This document shows, piece after piece, positions 1-11,100 of a stretch of DNA of 64,000 nt. Position 1 is the first letter of the stretch. Every line of letters starts with the position of its first letter. This DNA is from Ciona savignyi (Eukaryota > Chordata > Ascidiacea > Phlebobranchia > Cionidae), in NCBI GenBank assembly GCA_000149265.1, contig CH000786.1, positions 152,814 through 216,813 on the forward strand. The letters run 5' to 3'. A program made the translations under genes and the position numbers. A model generated the notes under the pieces. It saw nothing but the letters and a program-made list of their open reading frames with translations. It was not told the origin of the DNA and ran no database searches.

Positions 1-64
1 ATCTATAACCATAGAACAATATCAAAATTTTAGCAGAAAAATAATCACAGCTTAGAAATTAAAA

Positions 65-463
65 TTAATTTGAGGCGTTAAGTTCTGCATCCAACTGTTT
101 GCGTTGGCGACTCTTTTGCACTGCTTCAATTCTACTGACATACGTCTTTTTAAATGTCTCTGAGTATTCCGGGACGTTCTCACTGGATAACCTCTCCTTT
201 TTCATGTGGAAGAAAAACACATAAACAATAGTCGCCAAAAGCGTCAACGGGACACCTGCAACAAGTAAACCTTTCTTTGAAGCACTTCCCCGTTTTTCAT
301 CCGAACTAGTAAAATTAGGAATGGGAGGTCTTGCGCGTTTTTCGTTTGATCTTTTTAAGGAACTTGTAGAGGATAAACTGAATCTTTTCAAGGCAAATTT
401 TTGAAAACAGTTGGTTGAAACCACACTCCTTAGAGTAGAAATCCGGTATATAATGGTTGACAT
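65..463 (-). CDS. small single-pass membrane protein, mitochondrial-looking (paralogue 1)
   Basis: An intronless reading frame of 132 residues. The first 45 residues are rich in Arg, Lys and Ser with almost no acid, as in a mitochondrial presequence. One hydrophobic segment follows at about residues 65-86, then a charged tail of about 45 residues with a predicted helix. The tail resembles that of the neighbour at 803-1291 on the same strand: both have a VPxY motif about 15 residues past the membrane segment, then a Lys/Glu-rich helix. The two therefore look like a tandem duplicate pair 340 bp apart. The shape (presequence, one membrane span, short charged tail) is that of respiratory-chain assembly factors such as UQCC3, but I could not establish homology. 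Function unknown; location is inferred. Confidence 0.65.
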   Translation of the reverse strand: MSTIIYRISTLRSVVSTNCFQKFALKRFSLSSTSSLKRSNEKRARPPIPNFTSSDEKRGSASKKGLLVAGVPLTLLATIVYVFFFHMKKERLSSENVPEYSETFKKTYVSRIEAVQKSRQRKQLDAELNASN

Positions 464-796
464 AACTTTACAAGTTCGTTATGTTGGAGTTTAGAATTTG
501 TTCTTATTTGCAATTGTTCACTGTTGTGCGTTAAAGCAATTTCTTATTAATCTAAAGACCAAAACAAGTATAAATAAACCCTGTGATTCCAAACTATGAC
601 ATCAAAAATCGAGAACCATGTGCGGTATCTTGCTACACAAATTTAATGATAAGGAAACCGCCAATATAAAATGCAAAAAAAAGAAAAGACCAAGTAGATA
701 TTGGAACTACTCTTTAACTTAAGAATCAAAATGCAAGACATACTCAGGAACAAAATACAAAAAAAACGAAAGAAAGTATTAAAAATGGAAATGAAG

Positions 797-802
797 TTTA
801 TT
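797..802 (-). promoter_or_regulatory. polyadenylation signal AATAAA directly after a stop codon
   Basis: On the minus strand AATAAA begins on the base after the TAA stop (805-803) of the 803-1291 gene. This supports the reading frame and implies a 3' UTR of only some tens of bases. Confidence 0.6.
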
Positions 803-1291
803 TTAACTTTTTTTAGTAAGATTCGTATTACTTCTTTGTTCCTGCAATTGTTCTATTTTCTCCACATAACCTGGTGTTTTACTCATTTCATCTCGGTATC
901 CAGGAACAGTCGCACATAATTTCTCTTCCAATTCTAAATCATAAGTGCTAAAAAATATCGCGTAACCCATAACTAGAACGAGAGCAGCCGCAGTACTAAG
1001 TCCAATGATGTTTGTAAGTGTGTAGCCTTCGTCGTTGGGTGACATGTCACCGACAGTGTTCGCCAAGTTCATTTTCGAAGGGTGGGATGAGCTGTCCGTG
1101 TAATCCAACGATTTCCCTTTGTTTTCCCAAAGGGCCGGTAAAGAGACGGAAAATGTACGAAATTGGTTTTGCCTTCGATCCAGGCATATACGTTTTATTA
1201 CACAGCTGGAGCGCATGCACGAGCGTAGAGCTGGTACTGAAAACGTTAGAGACATGCTTGATTTGCAGGCAACGCGTCGCCAATACAGCAA
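803..1291 (-). CDS. small single-pass membrane protein, mitochondrial-looking (paralogue 2)
   Basis: An intronless frame of 162 residues. The N-terminal 45 residues are basic and Cys/Ser-rich (RRVACK, IKRICLDRR), like a mitochondrial targeting sequence. A hydrophobic span lies at about residues 93-114, followed by an acidic then mixed-charge tail containing VPGYRDEMSKTPGYVEKIEQ. Translation may start at Met1 or at Met13; nothing decides between them. The tail aligns with that of the 65-463 product, so the pair looks like a local duplication. A canonical AATAAA abuts the stop codon. It is not confidently assigned to a family; a mitochondrial inner-membrane assembly factor is possible but unproven. 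Confidence 0.68.
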   Translation of the reverse strand: MLYWRRVACKSSMSLTFSVPALRSCMRSSCVIKRICLDRRQNQFRTFSVSLPALWENKGKSLDYTDSSSHPSKMNLANTVGDMSPNDEGYTLTNIIGLSTAAALVLVMGYAIFFSTYDLELEEKLCATVPGYRDEMSKTPGYVEKIEQLQEQRSNTNLTKKS

Positions 1292-1558
1292 AAGAGGGGT
1301 ACACTATTTTATATCACTACTGCTTAAATACAAAAGTACAGTTACCGCGAAAAAATAACACATGTTTTATAATGTATGTTAGGCAGCGATTAAATAAATG
1401 TGGTCCCAATGAGTATGTTTGGTCCCAAAGAACACATTATTCAATTATGTTTTTTTGGTTTGTTCTAATAATAACACTAATTAAAGAATAATATGCTTTA
1501 AAATAAAAAAGGGGAAGTTGGAAAATATGGGTAAAACAATGTAGGTTTAGCTCGAGAA

Positions 1559-1678
1559 AGTAAGTGATTGGTTTTTAGACGTGTTTTTACAACTGTCTAT
1601 TTTCACGTTTTATCTCGACGTATTTAGGATCTGCTTCGTGTTTTTATCGTGGAAACAAAAAATAAACTAAACTAAAAT
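1559..1678 (+). repeat. family C repeat, 3' part
   Basis: Carries the family's 3' half: TTTTTAGACGTGTT, then a pyrimidine-rich stretch, then TCGTGGAAACAAAAAATAAA and a CTAAAC tail. Confidence 0.65.
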
Positions 1679-1726
1679 AAAACGACAATCGTTATAGAAT
1701 GCCTTCGAAAAACAAAATAAAACCTT

Positions 1727-1831
1727 TTTTACCGAGCCAAGTTTCGAACCCACGATGAGCTCATCACTTGGACTGGTTTTATATATAGTTGCTATATGCA
1801 TAGGTCCTGCTAACCATTTGACCACACCCAT
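1727..1831 (-). repeat. family B tRNA-like SINE
   Basis: Reverse-strand copy. It shows the B-box-like GGGTTCGAAACTTGG and the A-box end (GTGGTCAAATGGTTAGCAGG). It is also typical in having a short AT-rich middle. Confidence 0.65.
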
Positions 1832-2262
1832 TTTAAGGAAACATATACACAAGGAGGTTAAACCAAATGAAATCACGAAAAGTTGCGGCATTTAGCTGAC
1901 ACCAGAATAAGAGCATGTGGTGGGTTTGTCTTGTTAACTCGTTGGTTCGAAAATGATTCTTCAATGTTTTAAATTCTCTAATAGATGTTAAAAATAAAAA
2001 TATAAAAGTATCATCAAAAATGACCCCAAAATAGAATATTGTTTTATGTTTACCCATTTGAATAAGCGTAATTACTCCAACCACAATCGCCTTGTCGTAA
2101 CTATTTCAGTAAGTTTATTGTGATTTATAGGTATACTGAGCTTAGTCGCGTACTAAGGTTTGGAAACAACTGCCCTAAACTTATCTTTAACCTATTTCGG
2201 AAAATTTACGTTGGGTGTGCAATATACGAAATATACTATGAAATGTGAATTTGGGGAATTTT

Positions 2263-2546
2263 CGGTTAAGTGCGTCGCCTTTCAATCGAAAGGTTGCAGG
2301 TGCGAAACCGATCGCTAGCTAGTAAGTTGTGTCCTTGGGCAAGGCACTTTACGGACATTGCCTGGACCCAGCGGATTAATGGGTTCTACCAAATTGAAGT
2401 AACGTGTCTATCATATACAACACACTGCAATAGCTCCGGTAACCCAACGATGGGCGCCAGATGATCTGACGATTGCCCGTGTGTTAACCCCCTTGGTTTT
2501 CCCATTCACGGGGATAAAAATAAATATCCTATCCTATCCTCTCCTA
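2263..2546 (+). repeat. family A SINE, near full length
   Basis: Begins at the tRNA-like head (GGTTAAGTGCGTCGCC) and ends in a CCTATCCTATCC tail. Confidence 0.8.
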
Positions 2547-2654
2547 ACATAACAGATACGCTTTCGGGTAAAATGTGTATTTTGAGTCAAAAATATTTCT
2601 GTAGTAATTTTTGCTTGTTCTGGATTTAAACATTTATCAAGTTTTAGGATTGGC

Positions 2655-3090
2655 GGCCGCATCCGCTATATTTATTAATTTAAATCCTTTTTTAATGACG
2701 TGATTTAACGACTGTTCGTTTTGCCGTATTTTCCCGTTCCTGTATCGTAATTATATTCGTTTGCCATTTTTAAAAACTGGTGCAAAAAATGAATAAACTA
2801 AAACGTGTGTTCTACAAAAAAACGACAGCCGTTAGAACACGTCTAAAAACAAGTATTAAATTATTAAAATTCGGTAAAATTAGACGTGGCCGCTAAACCT
2901 AGATAAAAAAATAAAAAAAATAATTAATTCTTTATAAACAAAAATTACACTATTACACTAAGCCTCGAAGAAAAGTGTGCGCTAAAGAGACCCGTGCAAT
3001 GGGGGAGTCATCTTTAGGAGAAGGGGTGGCCCGGAAAGTGTGGGTCACAGTGGAAAAAGAAAAAGCCCAAAAATGAAATTCCACTAAAAA
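2655..3090. repeat. two family C repeats, tail to tail
   Basis: A plus-strand partial copy of the subtype with CGTTTGCCATTTTT runs from about 2655 to 2815. It abuts a minus-strand copy of the other subtype (about 2815-3090) that keeps the 5' part, including the complement of CACTGTGGCCCACACTTTCC. The tails face each other, consistent with one copy inserting into the tail of the other. Confidence 0.65.
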
Positions 3091-5148
3091 GTTTCAAGTG
3101 CAGCACTTACCAAGGCTTTTCATATTTATGTGATATAGAATATAACTAATAAAACAAGTAATTTCTAACAGCGGCTTTTGAGAAAGATATTTAAATTTGT
3201 AGTTTGCTTATCGCAAACTAAAGAACAAAACCCGGCAATGTATGTATAATATATGTCCGTTATTGGCGTGCGAAAAAAAAAGAGCTTACAAAAAAAGTGT
3301 ATGTATAAATCTATAACCAAATGAACACAATTGTACGTATTCATACTATGAAATGTAGATACCTAACTCATTTTTAATATTTGCCACTGTACAGGACCAT
3401 TAAATAAGTAGCATAAGTGTGATTAAATGGTGAAGCTTGATTTGTTGATAATTATAGATCCTAGATTAGTAACAGACTTTGGCATGTAAACACCAACATG
3501 AGTTTTATTATCAGTTAGTAAACTGTACTAATTAAGTAACAAATGCGTAATTAAAATGTAAAACTTTTATTTTGATAATTCTAAATCTGCCAAAACTCGA
3601 TATTAGAGAGTGAACCACGAAAATAGGGATGATTTACAAAACCTATTAACTGTTTGCACCTTAAATGATATTGAGACATTCGATTTACCCGGCTTAACTT
3701 GATGTTCGCTTATTCTCACGGACAAATTATTCGTTTAGCTGTAAAGGCTTGTGTCATTTATATAAACCACATGATTTTTGATATTTTCGTACACGAATAA
3801 TAAAAACGCACAGTATTAGTATGGAGTGGTCTAAAAATGCATTAGTCGAAATTTGTTTTTAGAATAAAGTTACGAGTTAACCAGTCGATAACAATAAAGT
3901 GGTCTTCCGTTTCCAATATAGACCAGACCGATGTCAAAGTCCCCATCCGGAATATATTATTATGACCTACACACATGATTGTTAAAAAAACAATGTGATT
4001 TCAAACGTAGAACTACCGTGCATTTATTGAAATATAAACTTCTATAGGCGTGCAATAAATTACTGTGAAGTACTCTTACGCCCGCATGTTCTTATAGGCT
4101 ATGCTACTTTAGTTATATAGTAAGGTCCAGTGCTTACCGACAATCCATTATCATTGGTGTTGCAGGTTTTTTAATTACTTAAAAATTACTAAGTATATTT
4201 GTTATCATACGAGAGACGTTTTTTTTCGCCCGAAATCTAATAAAGGGTGTTGTTATACAGAAGCTAAACTGTCACACTTGGTAGCTAACATCACTTTGAT
4301 AGACATGAAGCCCAAATCTTAAGGTTTATCCCAGGGAAAACCCCACACACACGAAATAAAAATAAAAGTTTTGTAATTTATTTTATTTTATAGCGATCAG
4401 ATCGTTTAACGTAAATACAGAACGATGTAAAATGTCTGTAAATAGCGAAGAACATTTTTGACCGTCAACTTCGACTGTGGTGTGCTGTCTAGGATCAAGA
4501 AATGATCCGCAGTTGTTATGTTTTCAAAATGCGGAATATGGAGTATCAGCATTTAGAAACGTTAGGGTTACTTAAGGAAGACTTAATAGACCTCTATTTT
4601 CTACATTGACGCTGGAGTACAAATCCATACCAGTGTAGCGTTTCAGCCCAATTTATTTCACTTTTTACACCCCAATTTATTGTGAGGAGTTTTGGCTGAG
4701 GACTGTTAGTTGGTGGTCGCAAGGACAGATTCAGTACCAGCAATAGGTGCGAATACCAACAAAAAATAATCATTAAAAAATACCATTAACTTTAAAAAGT
4801 GAGCCACGAAATATTCTCAAAACAAAAATGAAGGCCACAGATTATAAAAAGGATAAAATCCCTAGGTTAAGGTATATCAAGGTCATGATAGTTGCCTGAT
4901 CTTAGTTCGATTTGTTTCAATTTGAGTTGATATCTTCTAATCGGTGATTTTGAAGGGTCAAACGTTTTACGAAAACCAAATTTCTTCTCAATTTTTCCGA
5001 AGAGTGACTTATGCTAAGTGGACTTTCACCCGAATCGACACAAACTTTTTTCTTTTCAGTACTGATTTATTGAGGTTAGCCCTTGTAACAATATTTACAA
5101 GTGAACGCGCTAACTCGTGGCTTCTTCGTGTCCCTTGGTGCCTTAATT

Positions 5149-8100
5149 ATGGTTTTACTAAGTTCCCTAGATTTCCAGGAGTTGGAAAAATGGCAATATT
5201 GTGTGACGGGGACAACTATTCTGGATAGCTATCTTCAAAGTATGAGTTTTATTATATTATTTGTTCTTTATTTGCTTTATTTAACCGTATAGGTTATATG
5301 TTTTAGTTGTTTCCTTTTAACTGTTAACTTCGTGATATTCAAAGGGCAGGAAAAAGTATATGTCGGACATACTAGGGTGGTGGGTTAGTGCGCCGCCTTT
5401 CAGCCAAACGGTTTCAGATTCGAAACTGGTCGCTAGCTAGTCGGCTGTATGATTGATCATGGCACTTAATCAACATTGCCTCAATCAACACAGCGGATTA
5501 ATGGGTTCTAATAAATTAAAGGAACGAGTGAACCATCCACAAAACACTGCAACTCCTCTGGTAACCTGACGGTGGGCGCGAGGTGATTTGACGATTGCCC
5601 GTGTGTTAACCCCCTTGGTTTTCCCATTCACGGTAATAAACATGAATAACCTATTCTAATGCAGTTATATTTCTCTTTTAGCTTGGTGGAACTACGCCCT
5701 TCGTTTCGTGCCAGAAAGAACAAGTCCAAATGTAATCACAACTCTCGGCTTCTTAGTGACTGTTTTAAGCACAGCCCTGGTTTTCATTTACTCACCAACA
5801 TTGGCGGAACAAGTGAGTATAGGCCTAAGTCGACGAAAGAATCTATGACTAATGTGATCGGTTGTCCGCCCGAATGGTTAACGCGACTGATAATATACGG
5901 AATCTGTCCAAAAACGGCCGACGCATGATGGTTTCTAAACATGGCCCGGGAAAAAAATATCATATATATAACATACAGTGATTACTAATGTGTTCCTTAA
6001 CCAATATGATAAAAAAAGAAAAGTTGTGCGCCCAAATGGTTAACGCGACCGATTTATATACGAAATCTGCATAATAACGACCTAAGAGACAAACCATAAG
6101 AGGTTCAAAGCTTTGGCGCAGTTAAAAAGAAATGTTTAAATATATAACATACAGACGCCTCTTTGGGTACACTTGACCAGTGCGGTGTGTTTATTCATCT
6201 ATCAAACCATGGACGCTGTTGATGGGAAGCAATGCAGACGGACTGGTAGAAATAGCGGCATCGAGGAGATGTTTGATCATGGATGTGACTCATTGTGCAG
6301 TAGTGAGTACTGAGTTCAAAATTCGATATTTTAATTTGATATTGTTGGATAGGATAGGATAGGATATTCATCTTTATCCCCGTGAATGGGAAAACCAGGG
6401 GGGTTATCACACGGGCAATCGTTAGATCACCTTGCGCCCACCGTCGGGTTACAAGAGCTATTGTCGGGTTACAGTGTGTTATGTATGATTCACACGTTCC
6501 TTCGATTTAAGGGAACCCATTAAGCCGCCGGATTCAGGCACTGTCCGTTAAGTGCCTTTGTCTGAGGACACAACCGACCATTTTTTATTGATATTGTAGC
6601 TCTTTGTGCAAGTAGTAGCTAAGATCAAATGCGTGGTATCATAACGACCCACGATAACACATTATCAATTAGACACATTATTAGATGTAACACGAAGCGT
6701 CCTGACAAAGAGAATATAATGTATATGCCCCTAAAAATAGTGTTGTCCAACCGAAAAGTTTGGGACTTAGTCGTCTTTCTGACAAAAGTTGCTCATTCAT
6801 ACTGCTCGGTTGTGTCATTGAACAAGTCCCTTAGCGGGAATTGGCCGAACCCAATGGATTATTATTGGAAAAAAGGTGATATGACGTTTTGGCGTGTAAT
6901 AATACCCCTTGCGCTTTCTCATTCACGAGAATAAACATGAATATTTTAATGGGGTTTAAAGTTGTATGCAATAATGGGTTCTACCAAATTGAAGGAACGT
7001 GTAAATCATACACAACACACTGCAATGTCAACCGGCGGTGGTCGCGAGGTAATCTGACAATTGTCCGTGTGTTAACCTCTAGGTTTTCCCATATACGGGG
7101 ATAAACATAAATATCCTATTTAAATTATGACTATGCTTTGTTTTAACCGCTACCAATACATCGGCCTGAATCATTGTGCAAAAACATTTTATTGTATTTA
7201 AATGGCGAATGTTTAAATGGCGAATGCTCATAATAGAGGCTGTGTTTATAATAAGGAAAAGTCACACTCTGTTATGTGTTGACGTGAAGAATTTAAGCCA
7301 TCACGAAAACAAGAAATAAACCCTGTCAACCCTTCGACTGTGCTAAAATTATCTCCAATGACCTGATTTTATTTCTACAGCACTTTACTACCTGAGCACA
7401 GCGAATGCCCTGTTGTTGGGTTCAAACACGGGCGTGTGCTTGTTTACGCTCTTACTGGGCAACCTGACGTTTTTCTCCGTTCATTGGCGATCTTTTACGA
7501 CTGGATATATATTCACTGACAGGTAAACAGGTTGTTTCTTTCAAATTTAGCTTATTTGTCTCAATCCTGCACAACACACTGCAATAGCTCTGGTAATCCG
7601 ACGGTGGGGGCAAGGTGATCTGACGATAGGCCGTATTTGTCGCATCGTACGGTCGAACAGCTTAATCGGTAATTAGGGTCGGCGGTTTTCAGTTAGCCAA
7701 AATGTTTTGGCAACGAAACCAGCTTCAAGCTATATTATAACTTTGTATTATTTAACAAGGTAATTAGCGGACATTGCATGAACCCAGCGAATTAGTGGGT
7801 TCCACCAAATTGAAGGAACGTGTGAATCATACACAACACACTGCAATATAACCCGACGGTGGGCGCGAGGTGATCTGACGATTGCCCGTGTGGTAACCCC
7901 CTTGTTTTCCCATGTACGGGGATAAACATGAATATCTTTTCCTATACCATATCCTTTACCTTACAAACACCCATTACGGTGGTTTAACCTGATGTTAAAA
8001 TCTTAAATCTCCATTTACTTCCACAGAATTGACATGACCGAGGTCCAGGTTTCCGGAATGCTGTTGCTACTTGTCACATCCATATACGGTTCAAGCGTCT

Positions 8101-11100
8101 GGCAAATCAAGGCAAATCATAATTTTTTATTATAACAAGTATTTTTTGTAATCCGAAACAATAAATTGTTTTAAAGAAAGGCAAAAAAGATGTTACAGAA
8201 AACTCTCTCTGTGTGTAGTCTACATGTCCTTCAACTTGAGTGTATTGTTGTAAGGATCGAATGCAGAATCTATTCGTTGAAAATACGTCACTAAATACTT
8301 GGTCATCCTTTTATAATGACGCATTTTATCCACTGTTCTTATTTCCTGTTCCTGTGCTGTGATTTGTGTATTTTCTGCTATTTAATACCAGACCAAAATA
8401 TAAATAAACTAAATTTAGCCCAACCGTTTTATTGTTGGAAGACGTGTATTATAACTGGTTGATGGTTCACAGCTGTTCTTGCACCTGACTCTGGCGGACG
8501 CGATAGTCGTGGTAACAAATGTGACTGGGGCGTTCAAGATTCTTCGAAATCTCCGAGCCATCGCATCTCACCAAAAGGTGCGAGTTTTTTTAATTTGTTT
8601 CATAACAAATTATGCATAATTGTAAATACTACGTTCAATTATACAACGGACTGCCTAGCGAGCAGTTTCGATACTATAACCGTTCGACTGAAAAAGGCAA
8701 TGCGCTAACCCACTGAGCTAATCGGCGCCACCCATATATATATATATAACACACGGGCATATATATATATATATTAACAAACGAAGAAAAAGTATTTAAT
8801 AGACTAGCCATACAGACGGTATCAAAACCTATACTCGTACGTGTGAGTTGTGCGATATTTCATCTAGATTGCGTATGTAGTAACATATTTTTAACCGAGC
8901 TCAGTTTGGAACACAAGATGGTCATGTTGCTAAGATATTGTTTATAAATCGGTGCTTGTGTACGGTAACATGGCCTAATGGTTAACGCGACCGATACATA
9001 TACATATTTATATCCTAAAAAGGTCTTAGTAACAAGCCTACTAAGGGTTTAATTTTTCGAAACTGAGTTTGAAACTGAGCGTGGTAAAAAATTCGATGCT
9101 TGTATCAGAAGCGTCAACCATTCGGCCACGATACTGTACAACATACTCTCTTTATCTGTCGTATTTCTGGCAGGGGTCAATCAGACCAGTAGCCACTGTA
9201 CTTATCGGGCACTCTCTCATCGCATTTAGCTACGTCATCAACATAGATGTTATCAAGCAAGAAAAACTATTATTGATATACCTTCTTCTGGTGGGATTTT
9301 TCTTCGCTAAACAAGCTCAAAAAATTGTGGTTAGTAGTAAAATGCGACGCATTTTTATTAAAATCGCGATAAAAACTACACAAAACCGGGACTCCAACCG
9401 TACATATCACACTAACATATTATGTAACAATTACTGAAGCTTGAACAATTAAATAGGTACATTAGTTTGCACAATTATTAGGGTTAAATATTTACAATTA
9501 TATTTTACTTTACTTTTAAAAACATCAAAGTTACAACGGCATTTTTAAAGAAATTTAAAGACGCATTACCCAACGAAGGATCGAACAAAAGTGTAAACGG
9601 CTTTAATTGTTTGTTTTGACAGCTTTTTCACATCTTGAACAAGGGGTTATCAGCATACGATGTTTCGCTTCTCCCGCTACTCGGGTTAACTGTCAACTCT
9701 CTTGCCACTTGGGGTTGTGGTTCACCGTTTGTTGAGGTTGGATTGATGATCAAGATTGCTTGCGTAAGTCTCGTGTGGCCGAATGGTTAGCGCGGCCAAT
9801 ACAAATACCGATTCATATATATAAAAACGGCCCAAGTGACGTCCCCATCTTTGGTTCAAAACTTGTGTCGATTAAAGAAAATAAATAAATCAAGATTACT
9901 TTCGTAAGTCTCCTTAAAAATATGTCGGATTGCTGTCAATAATTAGAATAGAACACCCGGATTTAATTCGAATAAATTTTAAATACAGTGAAAGGTAACA
10001 TTTTCTCAAGTCCTATTTCACATATATATTTAATTTGCTATTTTATAACAGTGTGTGTTATAACAGTCCTTGTAATATTGTTCTTTCGTTAGATATAATG
10101 CATACCTTATATAAGATAGGATAGGATATTCATGTTTCACCGGTGAATGGGAAAACCAAGGGGATTAACACACAGACAATCGTCCTATCACCTCGCGCCC
10201 ACCGTCGGGTTACCGGAGCTATTGCAGTGTGTTGTGTATGATTTAGAATTTGGACGTTATTTCAATTTAGTAGTTGCCACCATTACACAAGGTCAGGCAA
10301 TATCCGCTAAGAACCTTGCCCAAGGACCTAACAAACTAGTTAACGAAGAGTTTAATGCCTACATTAACCCTCTGGCTGAAAAACAACGCACTAACCCACT
10401 ATAAGCTAATTGGTAGAATATATATAGGATAGGATAAGATATTTATTTTTATTTCCGTGAATGGGAAAACATAGGGGGTTTACATATGGGCAGTCGTCAG
10501 ATTAACTCGCGCTAACCGTTGGGCTATCGGAGCTTTTGCAGTATGTTGTGCATGATTTACACGTTTTTTTTAATTTAATAGAACCCATTAATCTTCTGGG
10601 TTCAGGCAATGTCCTTTAAGTGCCTTGCCCAAGGACACAACGGATTAGCTAGCGACCAGTTTTGAATCTACAACCTTTCGGTTGAAACGTGTGGCACTAA
10701 AATGCAAGACTAATCGATCGGACGAATATAGTTGTACCACTCTACCACACCACTGTGTATTATGCATTTAGCTAAGGTCTTTAGGTCATAATTCCGTTCA
10801 TATACAGTTCCTCAGCGCCGTCGAAGTTTTTTTGTTCATTTACCGAGTCACCAACGAAATGGCGGGTTACTATGGTTTCAAAATTTATTCGCTGAGAGAC
10901 GACGAACGAAAATTCGAAGAAAAACAAAAAGAAATTTAATTTTAGCTCTTCGGTATATAAATGCCTATATGTGTATGTTACATAAAAGTTTATTTTTGTA
11001 CTGATGTGTTTGTACATGGGCCTTAATCATTATTAATGGTGGCGCTATGCACTCACACACATTCAATACGCATCTCGCTCATTTCCTATTCTTTCATGGT

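Larger units (their letters stand above)
1292..5148. other. intergenic region between the membrane-protein pair and the phosphotransferase
   Basis: No convincing gene. The left half holds copies of repeat families A, B and C (separate entries). From about 3100 to 4940 the sequence is AT-rich and unique-looking; I see no coding signal, RNA gene or repeat there. The promoter of the phosphotransferase gene should lie at its right edge. Confidence 0.6.

Noticed and set aside
9069-9437. 122-codon open frame read as one exon
   Set aside because: Only 9174-9329 is coding (phosphotransferase exon 7, bounded by CAG and GTTAGT); the ends are intron.
9772-9888. Functional tRNA-Leu/Ser gene
   Set aside because: A and B boxes are visible but acceptor and anticodon stems do not pair; many dispersed copies with target duplications mark it as a SINE.
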